The notes under the pieces are model-generated. The model searched no databases and was not told where the DNA came from. It worked only from the letters and a program-made list of their open reading frames with translations. Below are positions 9,110-16,828 of a stretch of DNA of 64,000 bases, piece by piece; the first letter of the stretch is position 1, and each line of letters begins with the position of its first letter. A program made the translations under genes and the position numbers. Source of the stretch: Duganella qianjiadongensis (lineage in GTDB: Bacteria; Pseudomonadota; Gammaproteobacteria; Burkholderiales; Burkholderiaceae_D). The DNA lies in assembly GCF_009857915.1 (NCBI RefSeq), contig NZ_WWCM01000013.1, positions 62,001-126,000 of the forward strand. The letters are read 5' to 3'.

Positions 9110-9700
9110 ATGTCCAAATCGCTGGAGTTTCTGACGGAAGCTTTGCGCCGTCTGCCCGGCGTCGGCCCCAAGTCGGCGCAACGGATGGCATTTCATTTGC
9201 TGCAGCATGACCGCGAAGGTGCGGACATGCTGTCGCGCGCCTTGCAGCAGGCGGTGAACGCGGTGCACCACTGCGCGCTATGCAATACCTTCACCGAAGA
9301 AGAAGTCTGCGATACCTGCAGCGATGAGCAGCGCGAGCGCCATCTGCTGTGTGTGGTCGAGACGCCTGCCGATCAGCTCATGATCGAACAGACCCTGACC
9401 TACAAGGGCCTGTATTTTGTCCTGATGGGACGCCTGTCGCCGCTGGACGGCATAGGCCCCAAGGACATCCATCTGGAAAAACTGCTGGCCCGCGCCGCCG
9501 ATGGTCTGGTGACGGAAGTGGTACTGGCCACCAATTTCACCAACGAAGGCGAAGCGACGGCGCACTACATCAGCGAGATGCTGAAAGCGCGCGGCCTGCG
9601 CGTGAGCCGTCTGGCGCGTGGCGTGCCCGTTGGTGGCGAACTCGAATATGTGGATGCGGGTACTATCGCCCGCGCCATGCTGGACCGAAGGGCTACGTGA
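9110..9700 (+). CDS. recR: Recombination mediator protein RecR
   Basis: 196 residues, standard length. RecR helps RecO and RecF load RecA on gapped DNA. Visible features are the helix-hairpin-helix [17 protein letters not shown], the four-Cys zinc finger [16 protein letters not shown] (from residue ~57) and a Toprim domain ([16 protein letters not shown], then the E/D-rich [17 protein letters not shown]). The stop codon overlaps the start of the next gene by one base (TGATG). Confidence 0.96.
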   Translation: MSKSLEFLTEALRRLPGVGPKSAQRMAFHLLQHDREGADMLSRALQQAVNAVHHCALCNTFTEEEVCDTCSDEQRERHLLCVVETPADQLMIEQTLTYKGLYFVLMGRLSPLDGIGPKDIHLEKLLARAADGLVTEVVLATNFTNEGEATAHYISEMLKARGLRVSRLARGVPVGGELEYVDAGTIARAMLDRRAT

Positions 9701-10914
9701 TGACGTCGAAGCAGGCCATGCCGCTGGCTGGCATCAAGGTACTGGAACTGGGCACGCTGATTGCGGGCCCTTTTTGTGCGCGCATGCTGGGTGAATTCGG
9801 CGCCGAAGTGATCAAGGTGGAGTCGCCGCAGGGCGGCGATCCGATCCGCACGTGGCGCGTGCTCAAGGATGGCACTTCGCTATGGTGGTCGGTGCAGTCG
9901 CGTAACAAGAAATCGCTGACGCTCAACCTGAAGAGCGAGCAGGGCCGCGCGATTGCGCGCCAGCTGGCGCTGGAAGCCGACATCATTGTCGAGAATTACC
10001 GCCCCGGTGTGCTGGAGAAGTGGGGCATGGGCTACGAGCAGCTCAAGGCCATCAATCCGGCCACCATCATGGTGCGCCTGTCGGGCTTTGGCCAGACCGG
10101 GCCGATGAAGGATTTGCCCGGCTTTGGCGCGATCGGCGAATCGATGGGCGGGCTGCGTTATGTGTCCGGTCATGCTGACCGTCCGCCGGTGCGGGTGGGC
10201 GTTTCGATCGGCGATTCGGTGGCGGCGCTGCATGGCGTGATCGGCGCGATGATGGCGCTGCGTCATCGCGATGTGACGGGCGGCCGTCTGAAAGGCGAAG
10301 GCCAGATGGTGGATGTGGCGCTGTACGAATCCGTGTTCAATCTGATGGAATCGCTGGTGCCGGAATACGACCATGCCGGTGTGGTGCGCGAGCGCACGGG
10401 CGGCGCCTTGCCCGGCATCGTACCGTCGAATACCTACACCACGCGCGATGGCGAGAATATCGTCATTGCCGGTAATGGCGACGCGATCTTCAAGCGCCTG
10501 ATGCTGGCCATAGGCCGCATCGATATGGCGGGCGATCCTCAGCTGGAACGCAATGATGGCCGCGTCCAGCGCACGGCGGAAATCGATGGCGCGATACAGG
10601 CATGGTGCGACACCATGGATATCGATAGCGCGCTGACGGTGCTGAAGGCGGCCGATGTACCGGCAGGGAAAATCTATTCGGTGCGCGACATGATGACGGA
10701 CCCGCAGTTCCTTGCGCGCCAGATGTTCGAGCAGCACCAGTTTGCTGATGGTACACCGGTCAAGCTGCCGGCGATTTCGCCCAAGCTGTCGGCTACGCCG
10801 GGGCAGACCCGCTGGATAGGTCCTGCGCTGGGCCAGCACAACGAAGAAGTGCTGCAGAGTCTCGGTTATAGCGGCGAGCAGATCGCCGCATTGAAGCGCG
10901 ACGGCGTGCTTTAA
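9700..10914 (+). CDS. Class III CoA-transferase (CaiB/BaiF family)
   Basis: 404 residues. Family III CoA-transferases move CoA between acyl groups (formyl-CoA/oxalate, carnitine, succinyl-CoA and others). Seen: N-terminal GIKVLELGTLIAGPFCARMLGEFGAEVIKVE, the RNKKSLTLNLKSEQGR segment, and VDVALYES around residues 203-210, the conserved region carrying the catalytic Asp of this family. The substrate cannot be read from sequence. The ATG shares one base with the recR stop, implying translational coupling although the functions look unrelated. Its 3' end overlaps the convergent FkbM gene by 4 bp. Confidence 0.9.
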   Translation: MTSKQAMPLAGIKVLELGTLIAGPFCARMLGEFGAEVIKVESPQGGDPIRTWRVLKDGTSLWWSVQSRNKKSLTLNLKSEQGRAIARQLALEADIIVENYRPGVLEKWGMGYEQLKAINPATIMVRLSGFGQTGPMKDLPGFGAIGESMGGLRYVSGHADRPPVRVGVSIGDSVAALHGVIGAMMALRHRDVTGGRLKGEGQMVDVALYESVFNLMESLVPEYDHAGVVRERTGGALPGIVPSNTYTTRDGENIVIAGNGDAIFKRLMLAIGRIDMAGDPQLERNDGRVQRTAEIDGAIQAWCDTMDIDSALTVLKAADVPAGKIYSVRDMMTDPQFLARQMFEQHQFADGTPVKLPAISPKLSATPGQTRWIGPALGQHNEEVLQSLGYSGEQIAALKRDGVL

Positions 10915-11576
10915 CGCTTTCGCAGGGCCGCGCTGCGCCATGCAGTGCTGTGGCAGGCGGGCAGGGTGACGTCCGGGCCCAGATAGGCATCGTCGATGCC
11001 GAAGTCATGCACGTGGCGATAGCCATGCCGGTTCAGCATGCGTTCGATATCGTAGCGTACCGGCTGGCGGTTGTGCTCCACTGTCAGGACCCGGATGCGG
11101 TAGGCATCGAAGGGGAAGCCGCGCAGGATGGCGAGTTCCGACCCTTCCGTGTCCAGACTCCAGTAATCGATGATGGCCGGTGCTGCATAGGCCTGCAGGA
11201 TGTCGGCAATGCTGCGCGTGCTTTTGCGTATGCTGGCAGGCCGGGCACCATAACAGCGCTGCACATAGCGCCACATCATGCCGGGGTAGTGCTGGCGTAT
11301 GCCGCCCAGCATGCCGGCGCCTTCCACAAACTCTACCTCGCCATCAGTTTCATCCAGACAGTCGGGCAGGCACAGGCAGCGCCGGTTCCTTAGTAATGCA
11401 GCGTAGTAGCGCGCATTGGGTTCGATGCAGATGCCGTTCCAGCCGTATTCGCGCTCCAGCAGCAGGGTATTGCTGGAAGTGACGCCGTCGGCTGCGCCGC
11501 TGTCGAGAAAGTAGCCACCGCGTAGACCGGCCAGCACCTGCAGCACGAAATAATCCTGTCCCAGTTGCGAGGCCAT
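10911..11576 (-). CDS. FkbM-family SAM-dependent methyltransferase
   Basis: 221 residues. FkbM-type enzymes methylate hydroxyl groups, often on sugars or polyketides. Seen: the SAM-binding FLDSGAADGVTSSNTLLLE (from residue ~23), the GWNGICIEPN acidic loop (46-54), and LDTEGSELAILRGF (141-154), a hallmark of the family. It is the last gene of a four-gene operon; only 2 bp separate it from the oxygenase upstream. The context suggests it modifies the repeat protein encoded first in the operon, or a product made from it; that is inference. There is no signal peptide, so it acts in the cytoplasm. Confidence 0.85.
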   Translation of the reverse strand: MASQLGQDYFVLQVLAGLRGGYFLDSGAADGVTSSNTLLLEREYGWNGICIEPNARYYAALLRNRRCLCLPDCLDETDGEVEFVEGAGMLGGIRQHYPGMMWRYVQRCYGARPASIRKSTRSIADILQAYAAPAIIDYWSLDTEGSELAILRGFPFDAYRIRVLTVEHNRQPVRYDIERMLNRHGYRHVHDFGIDDAYLGPDVTLPACHSTAWRSAALRKR

Positions 11577-11578
11577 GG

Positions 11579-12571
11579 CTAGACCTTACGCAGGCGGCGC
11601 AGCGCGACCGAACGCCAGTGGCTGTGCTGCTGTTCCGGCGCAGGCAGCGCCATGTCTGCATGGCGCTGTCCGTATAGCAGGGTGATGTTGATGCGGCGGC
11701 TAGCGTAGTCGTCGCGGAAGTGGCAGCGTGCCGTGCCGTGAAACAGATCGGAATCGAAAATGATGGCGCGGTTCTGCCGGTAGGGTATGTAGCGTGCCTG
11801 TGCACCCATCGCGCTCAGATAGCGTCTGATCTTGTCAGGGCGGCGGTTGTATTCTTCAAATTGCCAGTCTGGTGGCGCCGCAATATCGTAGATATGCATG
11901 CCGCCGCTGGCGGGATCGAGGTTGGCCTGATCGGGCGTGATCCAGAAGTTGACATTGATAGCAGCGAAGTCGGCATGCACATCATCGCCCGGCATCCGGG
12001 CCGGATATTTGTAGGCCCACAGCTGTGTCAGACGGTGGCGCTGTCCGATTAAGACGGGCAGTGCCTCGCGCAGGCTGGCGGCCAGTTGATCGAGCAAGGG
12101 GCAGCGCAGACCTTGATGATAGAGCGCCCCTAGCCGGCCGTGCGAATAGCGCAGGGAATTCCATATCATGGATTCCAGACAGTAGGCGCGCAGGCTTTCC
12201 AGTGCTGGCGCGGACAGAAAATCGTCGATGACAGCGATGCTGGGCCGCTGCGCAAGATAGGTCTGTTCCACCGCACTGCCACACCAGTTCTGGCCCAGCA
12301 CCTGAGCTATGGCTGGCGCGGCGCGGCGGTACAGCATGCGGTTGTAGAGGCTGCCGATGGCTCGCCGTTCCGTGGCGCGCCACTGCTGGCGCTTGCTGAT
12401 GCCTTCCGCTTTGAGTTGGCGTGCAAGCTGGCGATAGCTTGCCGCTACTGCGCGATAGTCCTCGCCGAGCAGCCCGCGGGCGAGCAGGTATTCGAACTGC
12501 TCAGCATCGTGGCGCAATTTGGCGACGGTAAGCGGGGCGGCTGGCCGGTCAGGCGTGGGCAGGGCGGACAT
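11579..12571 (-). CDS. Putative 2-oxoglutarate/Fe(II)-type dioxygenase
   Basis: 330 residues. The second half carries the iron-binding facial triad expected of the 2OG-Fe(II) fold: H199-A-D201 in DDVHADFAAINVNFWITPD, then H278 in FDSDLFHGT and a basic RRINITLLY (292-300) that would bind the 2-oxoglutarate carboxylate. The N-terminal ~110 residues are helical and unassigned. The fold assignment rests on this motif spacing, not a search. These enzymes hydroxylate or otherwise oxidise C-H bonds. It sits 7 bp after the radical SAM gene and 2 bp before the FkbM gene, so all three are co-translated. Target likely shared with its neighbours. Confidence 0.7.
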   Translation of the reverse strand: MSALPTPDRPAAPLTVAKLRHDAEQFEYLLARGLLGEDYRAVAASYRQLARQLKAEGISKRQQWRATERRAIGSLYNRMLYRRAAPAIAQVLGQNWCGSAVEQTYLAQRPSIAVIDDFLSAPALESLRAYCLESMIWNSLRYSHGRLGALYHQGLRCPLLDQLAASLREALPVLIGQRHRLTQLWAYKYPARMPGDDVHADFAAINVNFWITPDQANLDPASGGMHIYDIAAPPDWQFEEYNRRPDKIRRYLSAMGAQARYIPYRQNRAIIFDSDLFHGTARCHFRDDYASRRINITLLYGQRHADMALPAPEQQHSHWRSVALRRLRKV

Positions 12572-12578
12572 GGTGCGC

Positions 12579-13667
12579 TCAATCCTGTTCCTGCCGCAGT
12601 TGCGACAGGCTGGCGGGAATGTGTACGTCGTCCAGCCATGCTGCCTGAATTACCTCGGCGATCATTTCCTGCCAGTGGCTGGCGATGACGCTGCGTATGG
12701 CCTCGTCGTGATAAAGACGCTGGCACATCTGGCACTGGTGAGCATACATGCCTTCCCAGCGTATGGACGGGTCATGGCTGGCCGCCCACGCTACGACTCT
12801 GGCGGGACCCTGATAGTGTATCCACAGCTTGAGAAAGTCCTGCTCCGCTTCGCTGATGGCGCGCCGCAGGCAATGTGCTGCGCTGGTAGTACTGACATTG
12901 AGTTCGGGGATAGTACGCAGGCCCAGACCACAGCAGGCGCCAACGCGGCCATCGGCCTGCACGGTGTAGGTTTTCAGTACACTGGTGCAGCCACCGCGCA
13001 TGGCCGCAACCTGCACATCGCAGGCGACGCCTTCCGGATACTGGTACACCGTGCTGTGATTGAGTGGCATCCATGGGCTGCTGAGGATGGTGAGATAGCC
13101 ACGCTGCGCCGTTGTCAGACCTTGTAGCAGCGGGTGATTCTGCAGACATTCCGGGGTGATGGTGCGTGCCTCTTTTAGCTCCATCATGACGTGGGTGCGC
13201 AGATGGCGCTCGCAGGCGGCCACGCAGGCGTGCGCTACCCGCTCCAGCGGAACAAAGCGGATATGCTCGTCGCCGGTGCTGTAGTTGATTTCAGATAGGC
13301 CAGCGTCCATCAGGGCAGCCAGTTTGTTGTGTGCCACCGCGGCGCTGGTGGCCCAGTGGGCATTGGTGACCAGACGGACCGGCAGGCGATGGCTGGCCGC
13401 ACGCTCGATGCCGCGCAGCAGCGTGTTCCATTCCAGCGTGGCTTCACCACCGGTGAAGACGACGTTGCAGAAGCCCAGTTCGCGCGCTTCGTCGATGGCA
13501 GCCAGTACCGTCGCCAGATCGAGGTGGCTCCGTTCTTGCGGGCTGGAGAGCGTACCGCAATCCGTGCAGGCTGCCGGACAGGTAAAGGTCGGCATGATGG
13601 AGAGGGTGCGGCTGCGTCGCTTTTGCTGCACCACATCAGCGCCTGCGGGCTTATTGGCCGGCTTCAT
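12579..13667 (-). CDS. Radical SAM enzyme with Cys-rich SPASM-like C-terminus
   Basis: 362 residues. The [4Fe-4S] motif C30-x3-C34-x2-C37 (TCPAACTDC) and a following TGGEATLEW (GGE motif) define a radical SAM protein. The second half holds further Cys: CDVQV, GGCTSV, the pair in GRVGACCGLGL, and HQCQMC. This pattern resembles SPASM/twitch domains that bind auxiliary clusters in peptide-modifying enzymes. The ATG at 13667 overlaps the end of the repeat-protein gene by 17 bp. The frame is open further upstream, but that part lies within the repeat tract of the other gene and is not protein-like. Probably a peptide or protein maturase; its exact chemistry is unknown. Confidence 0.8.
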   Translation of the reverse strand: MKPANKPAGADVVQQKRRSRTLSIMPTFTCPAACTDCGTLSSPQERSHLDLATVLAAIDEARELGFCNVVFTGGEATLEWNTLLRGIERAASHRLPVRLVTNAHWATSAAVAHNKLAALMDAGLSEINYSTGDEHIRFVPLERVAHACVAACERHLRTHVMMELKEARTITPECLQNHPLLQGLTTAQRGYLTILSSPWMPLNHSTVYQYPEGVACDVQVAAMRGGCTSVLKTYTVQADGRVGACCGLGLRTIPELNVSTTSAAHCLRRAISEAEQDFLKLWIHYQGPARVVAWAASHDPSIRWEGMYAHQCQMCQRLYHDEAIRSVIASHWQEMIAEVIQAAWLDDVHIPASLSQLRQEQD

Positions 13668-14574
13668 ACAGCTGTACTTCGCGCAGATCGAGCAGGCCGC
13701 GGGTCTCCAGTGTGATGGCATATTGGACCAGCGCTTCGATGGTGACGCGGACATATTCCTGTCCACGGTAGGGGTCATATTCCGAATTGTCGGTCCCGGT
13801 ATCAGTGCCCTCGTCGGTGCCCGTATCCGTGCCGGTGTTCGTTCCCGTATCGGTGCCCGTATCTGTTCCGGTATCGGTACCCGTATCTGTTCCGGTATCG
13901 GTACCCGTGTCGGTTCCCGTATCGGTGCCATTGTCCGTGCCTGTGTGCGTTCCGCTCTGGGTGCCGGTATCGGTACCGACTTCAGTTCCTTCGTCCGTGC
14001 CGGGGCCGGTGCCTATGGTGGCCGAGCTGTGCTCGAAATTCTGCGTACTGTTGGAGTCGTTGATGGTGCGGTGATCGGTGGAAACGAGAAAGCCTGATGC
14101 GAAGATGGGGCTGCTGGTAAATAGCATGGCCTGCTCCATGCCTCCCAGCGCAAACGGGGAGGCGCGCTCGATGCTGGCGCGGATCAGGGCGATGATGGCA
14201 TGCTCGTCGCCGTATTTGATGATGGCATTGCCGAACGCCGTCATGAACTCGCTGCGCGAGGGCGTGCGATGCTGGTTGGCGCCGGCGTAGTGGCGCAACC
14301 AGCGCCGCATGTCGCGGTTGGCGAGTACGGCATACACCAGCTGATTGCTGACCGATGCGCGTTGCGGCGGCAATTCCATACCCTCGGCATAGTCCGCCAG
14401 TACCTGTGCCGGATCGGTAATGAACTGCTCGCGCAGCAGATAATCGTGCGCCATGGCTTTGAACAGCGCCTCTACCCGGCGCGAGATGGCCGCCGCGTGC
14501 AGGACCAGCGGTTTGCGGCAGACTGGCCGCTCAGGTGTATACACCAGCCGGAAAGAATGTTCTTGCGGATCCAT
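13651..14574 (-). CDS. Gly-Thr-Asp tetrapeptide repeat protein, candidate substrate of the modification operon
   Basis: 307 residues, family not recognised. Residues ~25-170 form a helical domain (ALFKAMAHDYLLREQF, then ITDPAQVLADYAEG, then NQLVYAVLANRDMRRWLRHY). Its DPAQVL-type helix recalls leader regions of some ribosomal peptide precursors, but this is only a resemblance. Residues 188-263 are 19 tandem tetrapeptides, mostly Gly-Thr-Asp-Thr, with seven identical copies in a row. A 44-residue tail follows. There is no signal peptide. GGAGG lies just before the ATG. First gene of an operon with radical SAM, oxygenase and methyltransferase genes, hence the suggestion that the repeats are the modified part. 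Confidence 0.65.
   Translation of the reverse strand: MDPQEHSFRLVYTPERPVCRKPLVLHAAAISRRVEALFKAMAHDYLLREQFITDPAQVLADYAEGMELPPQRASVSNQLVYAVLANRDMRRWLRHYAGANQHRTPSRSEFMTAFGNAIIKYGDEHAIIALIRASIERASPFALGGMEQAMLFTSSPIFASGFLVSTDHRTINDSNSTQNFEHSSATIGTGPGTDEGTEVGTDTGTQSGTHTGTDNGTDTGTDTGTDTGTDTGTDTGTDTGTDTGTNTGTDTGTDEGTDTGTDNSEYDPYRGQEYVRVTIEALVQYAITLETRGLLDLREVQLYEAGQ
13786..14013 (-). repeat. 19 x 12-bp in-frame tandem repeat (Gly-Thr-Asp-Thr)
   Basis: The repeat region inside the 13651-14574 gene. The 12-bp unit encodes GTDT; parts are arranged as a 24-bp super-unit with alternating codon choice, so the DNA copies are less uniform than the protein. This suggests selection on the protein sequence as well as slippage or unequal exchange. 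Confidence 0.9.
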
Positions 14575-14592
14575 AGCGCCTCCAGTACAGAG

Positions 14593-14617
14593 CAGATTTG
14601 AATCTGTTCAGCATAGG
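14593..14617 (-). promoter_or_regulatory. Candidate promoter and operator of the repeat-protein operon
   Basis: On the minus strand a TATGCT -10 box (14610-14615) is followed at about the start of transcription by the inverted repeat CAGATTTGAATCTG (14593-14606). No good -35 box was found, so an activator may be needed. The 72-bp gap to the upstream regulator gene leaves room for this promoter. Confidence 0.3.
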
Positions 14618-14646
14618 ATGACAGTAAAAACAATCTGCGATGGCGC

Positions 14647-16827
14647 TCAATCCTGTTCGGGGAACTTGCCTGCTCTGGCGCTGTCGCTGCCATCGAGCAC
14701 AGGACGGTTAGCCAGCATCAGGGCGATGTTCTCCGGCGGTGAAGGGTGGCCCAGATAATAGCCCTGCACCATGTCGCAGCCATACTGTTCCAGCATCTGC
14801 AACTGCTCGCCGGTTTCCACGCCTTCCGCCACCACGTTCAGTTTCAGGCCGTGTGCCATGGCGATGATGGCGCGGGTGATGGCAGCGTTCTCGCTATCCT
14901 GCGGCAGGCCGGTGATGAAGCTTCGGTCTATCTTCAGCGCGCTCACATTAAAACGCTTCAGGTAGTTCATGGACGAATAGCCGGTGCCGAAATCATCAAT
15001 CGACAGATAGACCCCGATGCTGCGCAGCCGTTCCAGCGTCTGCATGGTGGCCCGTGCATCGTCCATCAGCGTGCCTTCGGTCAGTTCCAGTTCCAGCAAT
15101 CCGGCGGGCATGCCGCTGTCCTGCAGGGCTGATTGCACGATCTGGCTCAGATTCTCATCCTTGAACTGTTTAGCCGACAGATTGACGGCGATGCGTAGCG
15201 GCCGGTCGTCGCCATGCTGCCATAGGCGGGCCTGCTGGCAGGCTGTGCGCAGCACCCATTCGCCGATCGGGACGATCAGGCCGGTCTCCTCTGCCAGCGG
15301 AATGAATTCGGTGGGCGAGATGATGCCGCGTTCCGGATGGCGCCAGCGCACCAGCGCTTCGACGCTGACGATGGTGGCGCTGCCGACATCGATCTGCGGC
15401 TGGTAGAGCAGATACAGTTCGCCGTTCTGCAAAGCTTTGCGCAGGCCTACCTCCAGCTGGACGTGGCTCATGATCTGCATGGTCAGCGAGGAGCTGTATA
15501 GTTTGGCGTTGTTCTTGCCGCAGTTCTTGGCGTGGTACATGGCCGTATCGGCAAATTTGAGCAGACTGCTGCAGTCTTCGCCGTCTTCCGGATACAGCGC
15601 AATGCCGATGCTGGCGGTGACGAAGATTTCATGGCTGTCCAGCTGGAAGGGGCGGCACATGGCATCTTTGACGCGCTGAGCTACAGCCAGCGCATCGTCC
15701 ACCCGTTCCAGATCGGGAATCAGGATGGTGAACTCATCGCCGCCCAGACGGGCCAGATTGCTGTCGTCCGCCTCGGTACGCGATACCAGGTCGCTAGGGC
15801 GTATGGTTTCGCGCAGGCGCTCCGAGACGGCTTTGAGCAGGTGGTCGCCCACATCGTGGCCCAGCGTGTCGTTGATGCGCTTGAAAGCATCGAGATCCAT
15901 GAACAGCACGGCGAACTTGTGCTTGTCTTTGCGCGAACGGCGCAGTTCTGCTTCCAGCGTTTCGAGGAAGGCCTGCCGGTTGGGTATGCCGGTCAGGCTG
16001 TCGCAATAGGCCAGGCGGCGAATCTGCTCTTCGTTGCGTTTGCGTTCGCTGATGTCGCGCACCAGACCCAGTACTTCATTCGGGCCGGTTGCCACCAGCC
16101 GCGCTTCGAAATGGCGCACTGGCGCTGGCATGGCGTGTTCGCCCGCGCGCGCGCGCACAGGACTGCTTTGCGGCAGGGAATAATCGAGCGAGCCGACATG
16201 CTGGCTAGCGAGCACGCTCTGCACCTGCGCCAGCATCAGCTTTGCAACCGGTTCCGGCAGCACCTGCTGCAGATGCTGACCAACCCAGCCTTCGCTGGCG
16301 TAGCCGCAGCTGGCCTGGTGGCCCTGTTCGTAGTCCAGATAATAGCCATCGCGGTTGATGCGGAAGAAAGTGTCGGGGATGGCTGCCATCACGGCGCGGT
16401 GCTGGGCGTCGGCCAGACGCAGACGGGTGATGGCGTCGCTGGCGCGCAGTACGTACAGCACCCGATGGCCCAGTATCGGCCAGTTGATGGGCTTGGAGAC
16501 AAAGTCGGTGGCGCCGGCCTCGTAGGCGCTGGTCACCGAGGCCAGTTCGTCGGCACCCGTCACCATGATGATGGGCACGCTGGCATGCTGTTCCTGCTGG
16601 CGGATGGCGCGGCACACGGACAGTCCGTCCATGCCCGGCATTTCCACGTCCAGCATCACCAGATCGGGCTGTTTGTGCTGGAAGCAGGCCAGTGCCCGCG
16701 TGCCATCTTCGGCTTCTACCGTATCGAGGCCCACCTGGCCCAGCATTTCCAGCATCAGCATGCGCATCACCGGGTCGTCATCGGCGACCAGCACCAGACC
16801 GCGTCGTGTCATGGGGGCAGCAGCCAT
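14647..16827 (-). CDS. Response regulator with PAS, GGDEF and EAL domains
   Basis: 726 residues. An N-terminal receiver (acidic D16-D18, phosphoacceptor D60 in VMLDVEMPG, K112) is followed by a PAS region (~145-262), an intact GGDEF (362-366, ARLGGDEF) and an EAL domain (EALVRW at 490). Both halves of c-di-GMP turnover look intact, so synthesis, breakdown or both are possible. Its ATG follows the stop of the hybrid kinase by one base, so the two form a phosphorelay pair. The first gene of the repeat-protein operon starts 72 bp downstream on the same strand. Confidence 0.93.
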   Translation of the reverse strand: MAAAPMTRRGLVLVADDDPVMRMLMLEMLGQVGLDTVEAEDGTRALACFQHKQPDLVMLDVEMPGMDGLSVCRAIRQQEQHASVPIIMVTGADELASVTSAYEAGATDFVSKPINWPILGHRVLYVLRASDAITRLRLADAQHRAVMAAIPDTFFRINRDGYYLDYEQGHQASCGYASEGWVGQHLQQVLPEPVAKLMLAQVQSVLASQHVGSLDYSLPQSSPVRARAGEHAMPAPVRHFEARLVATGPNEVLGLVRDISERKRNEEQIRRLAYCDSLTGIPNRQAFLETLEAELRRSRKDKHKFAVLFMDLDAFKRINDTLGHDVGDHLLKAVSERLRETIRPSDLVSRTEADDSNLARLGGDEFTILIPDLERVDDALAVAQRVKDAMCRPFQLDSHEIFVTASIGIALYPEDGEDCSSLLKFADTAMYHAKNCGKNNAKLYSSSLTMQIMSHVQLEVGLRKALQNGELYLLYQPQIDVGSATIVSVEALVRWRHPERGIISPTEFIPLAEETGLIVPIGEWVLRTACQQARLWQHGDDRPLRIAVNLSAKQFKDENLSQIVQSALQDSGMPAGLLELELTEGTLMDDARATMQTLERLRSIGVYLSIDDFGTGYSSMNYLKRFNVSALKIDRSFITGLPQDSENAAITRAIIAMAHGLKLNVVAEGVETGEQLQMLEQYGCDMVQGYYLGHPSPPENIALMLANRPVLDGSDSARAGKFPEQD

Positions 16828-16828
16828 A

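Noticed and set aside
13787-14074. Plus-strand open frame of Ser-Val-Pro-Val repeats opposite the Gly-Thr-Asp repeat
   Set aside because: It is the antisense reading of the repeat tract; no ribosome site or domain, and the minus-strand gene has a normal start and a flanking protein domain.
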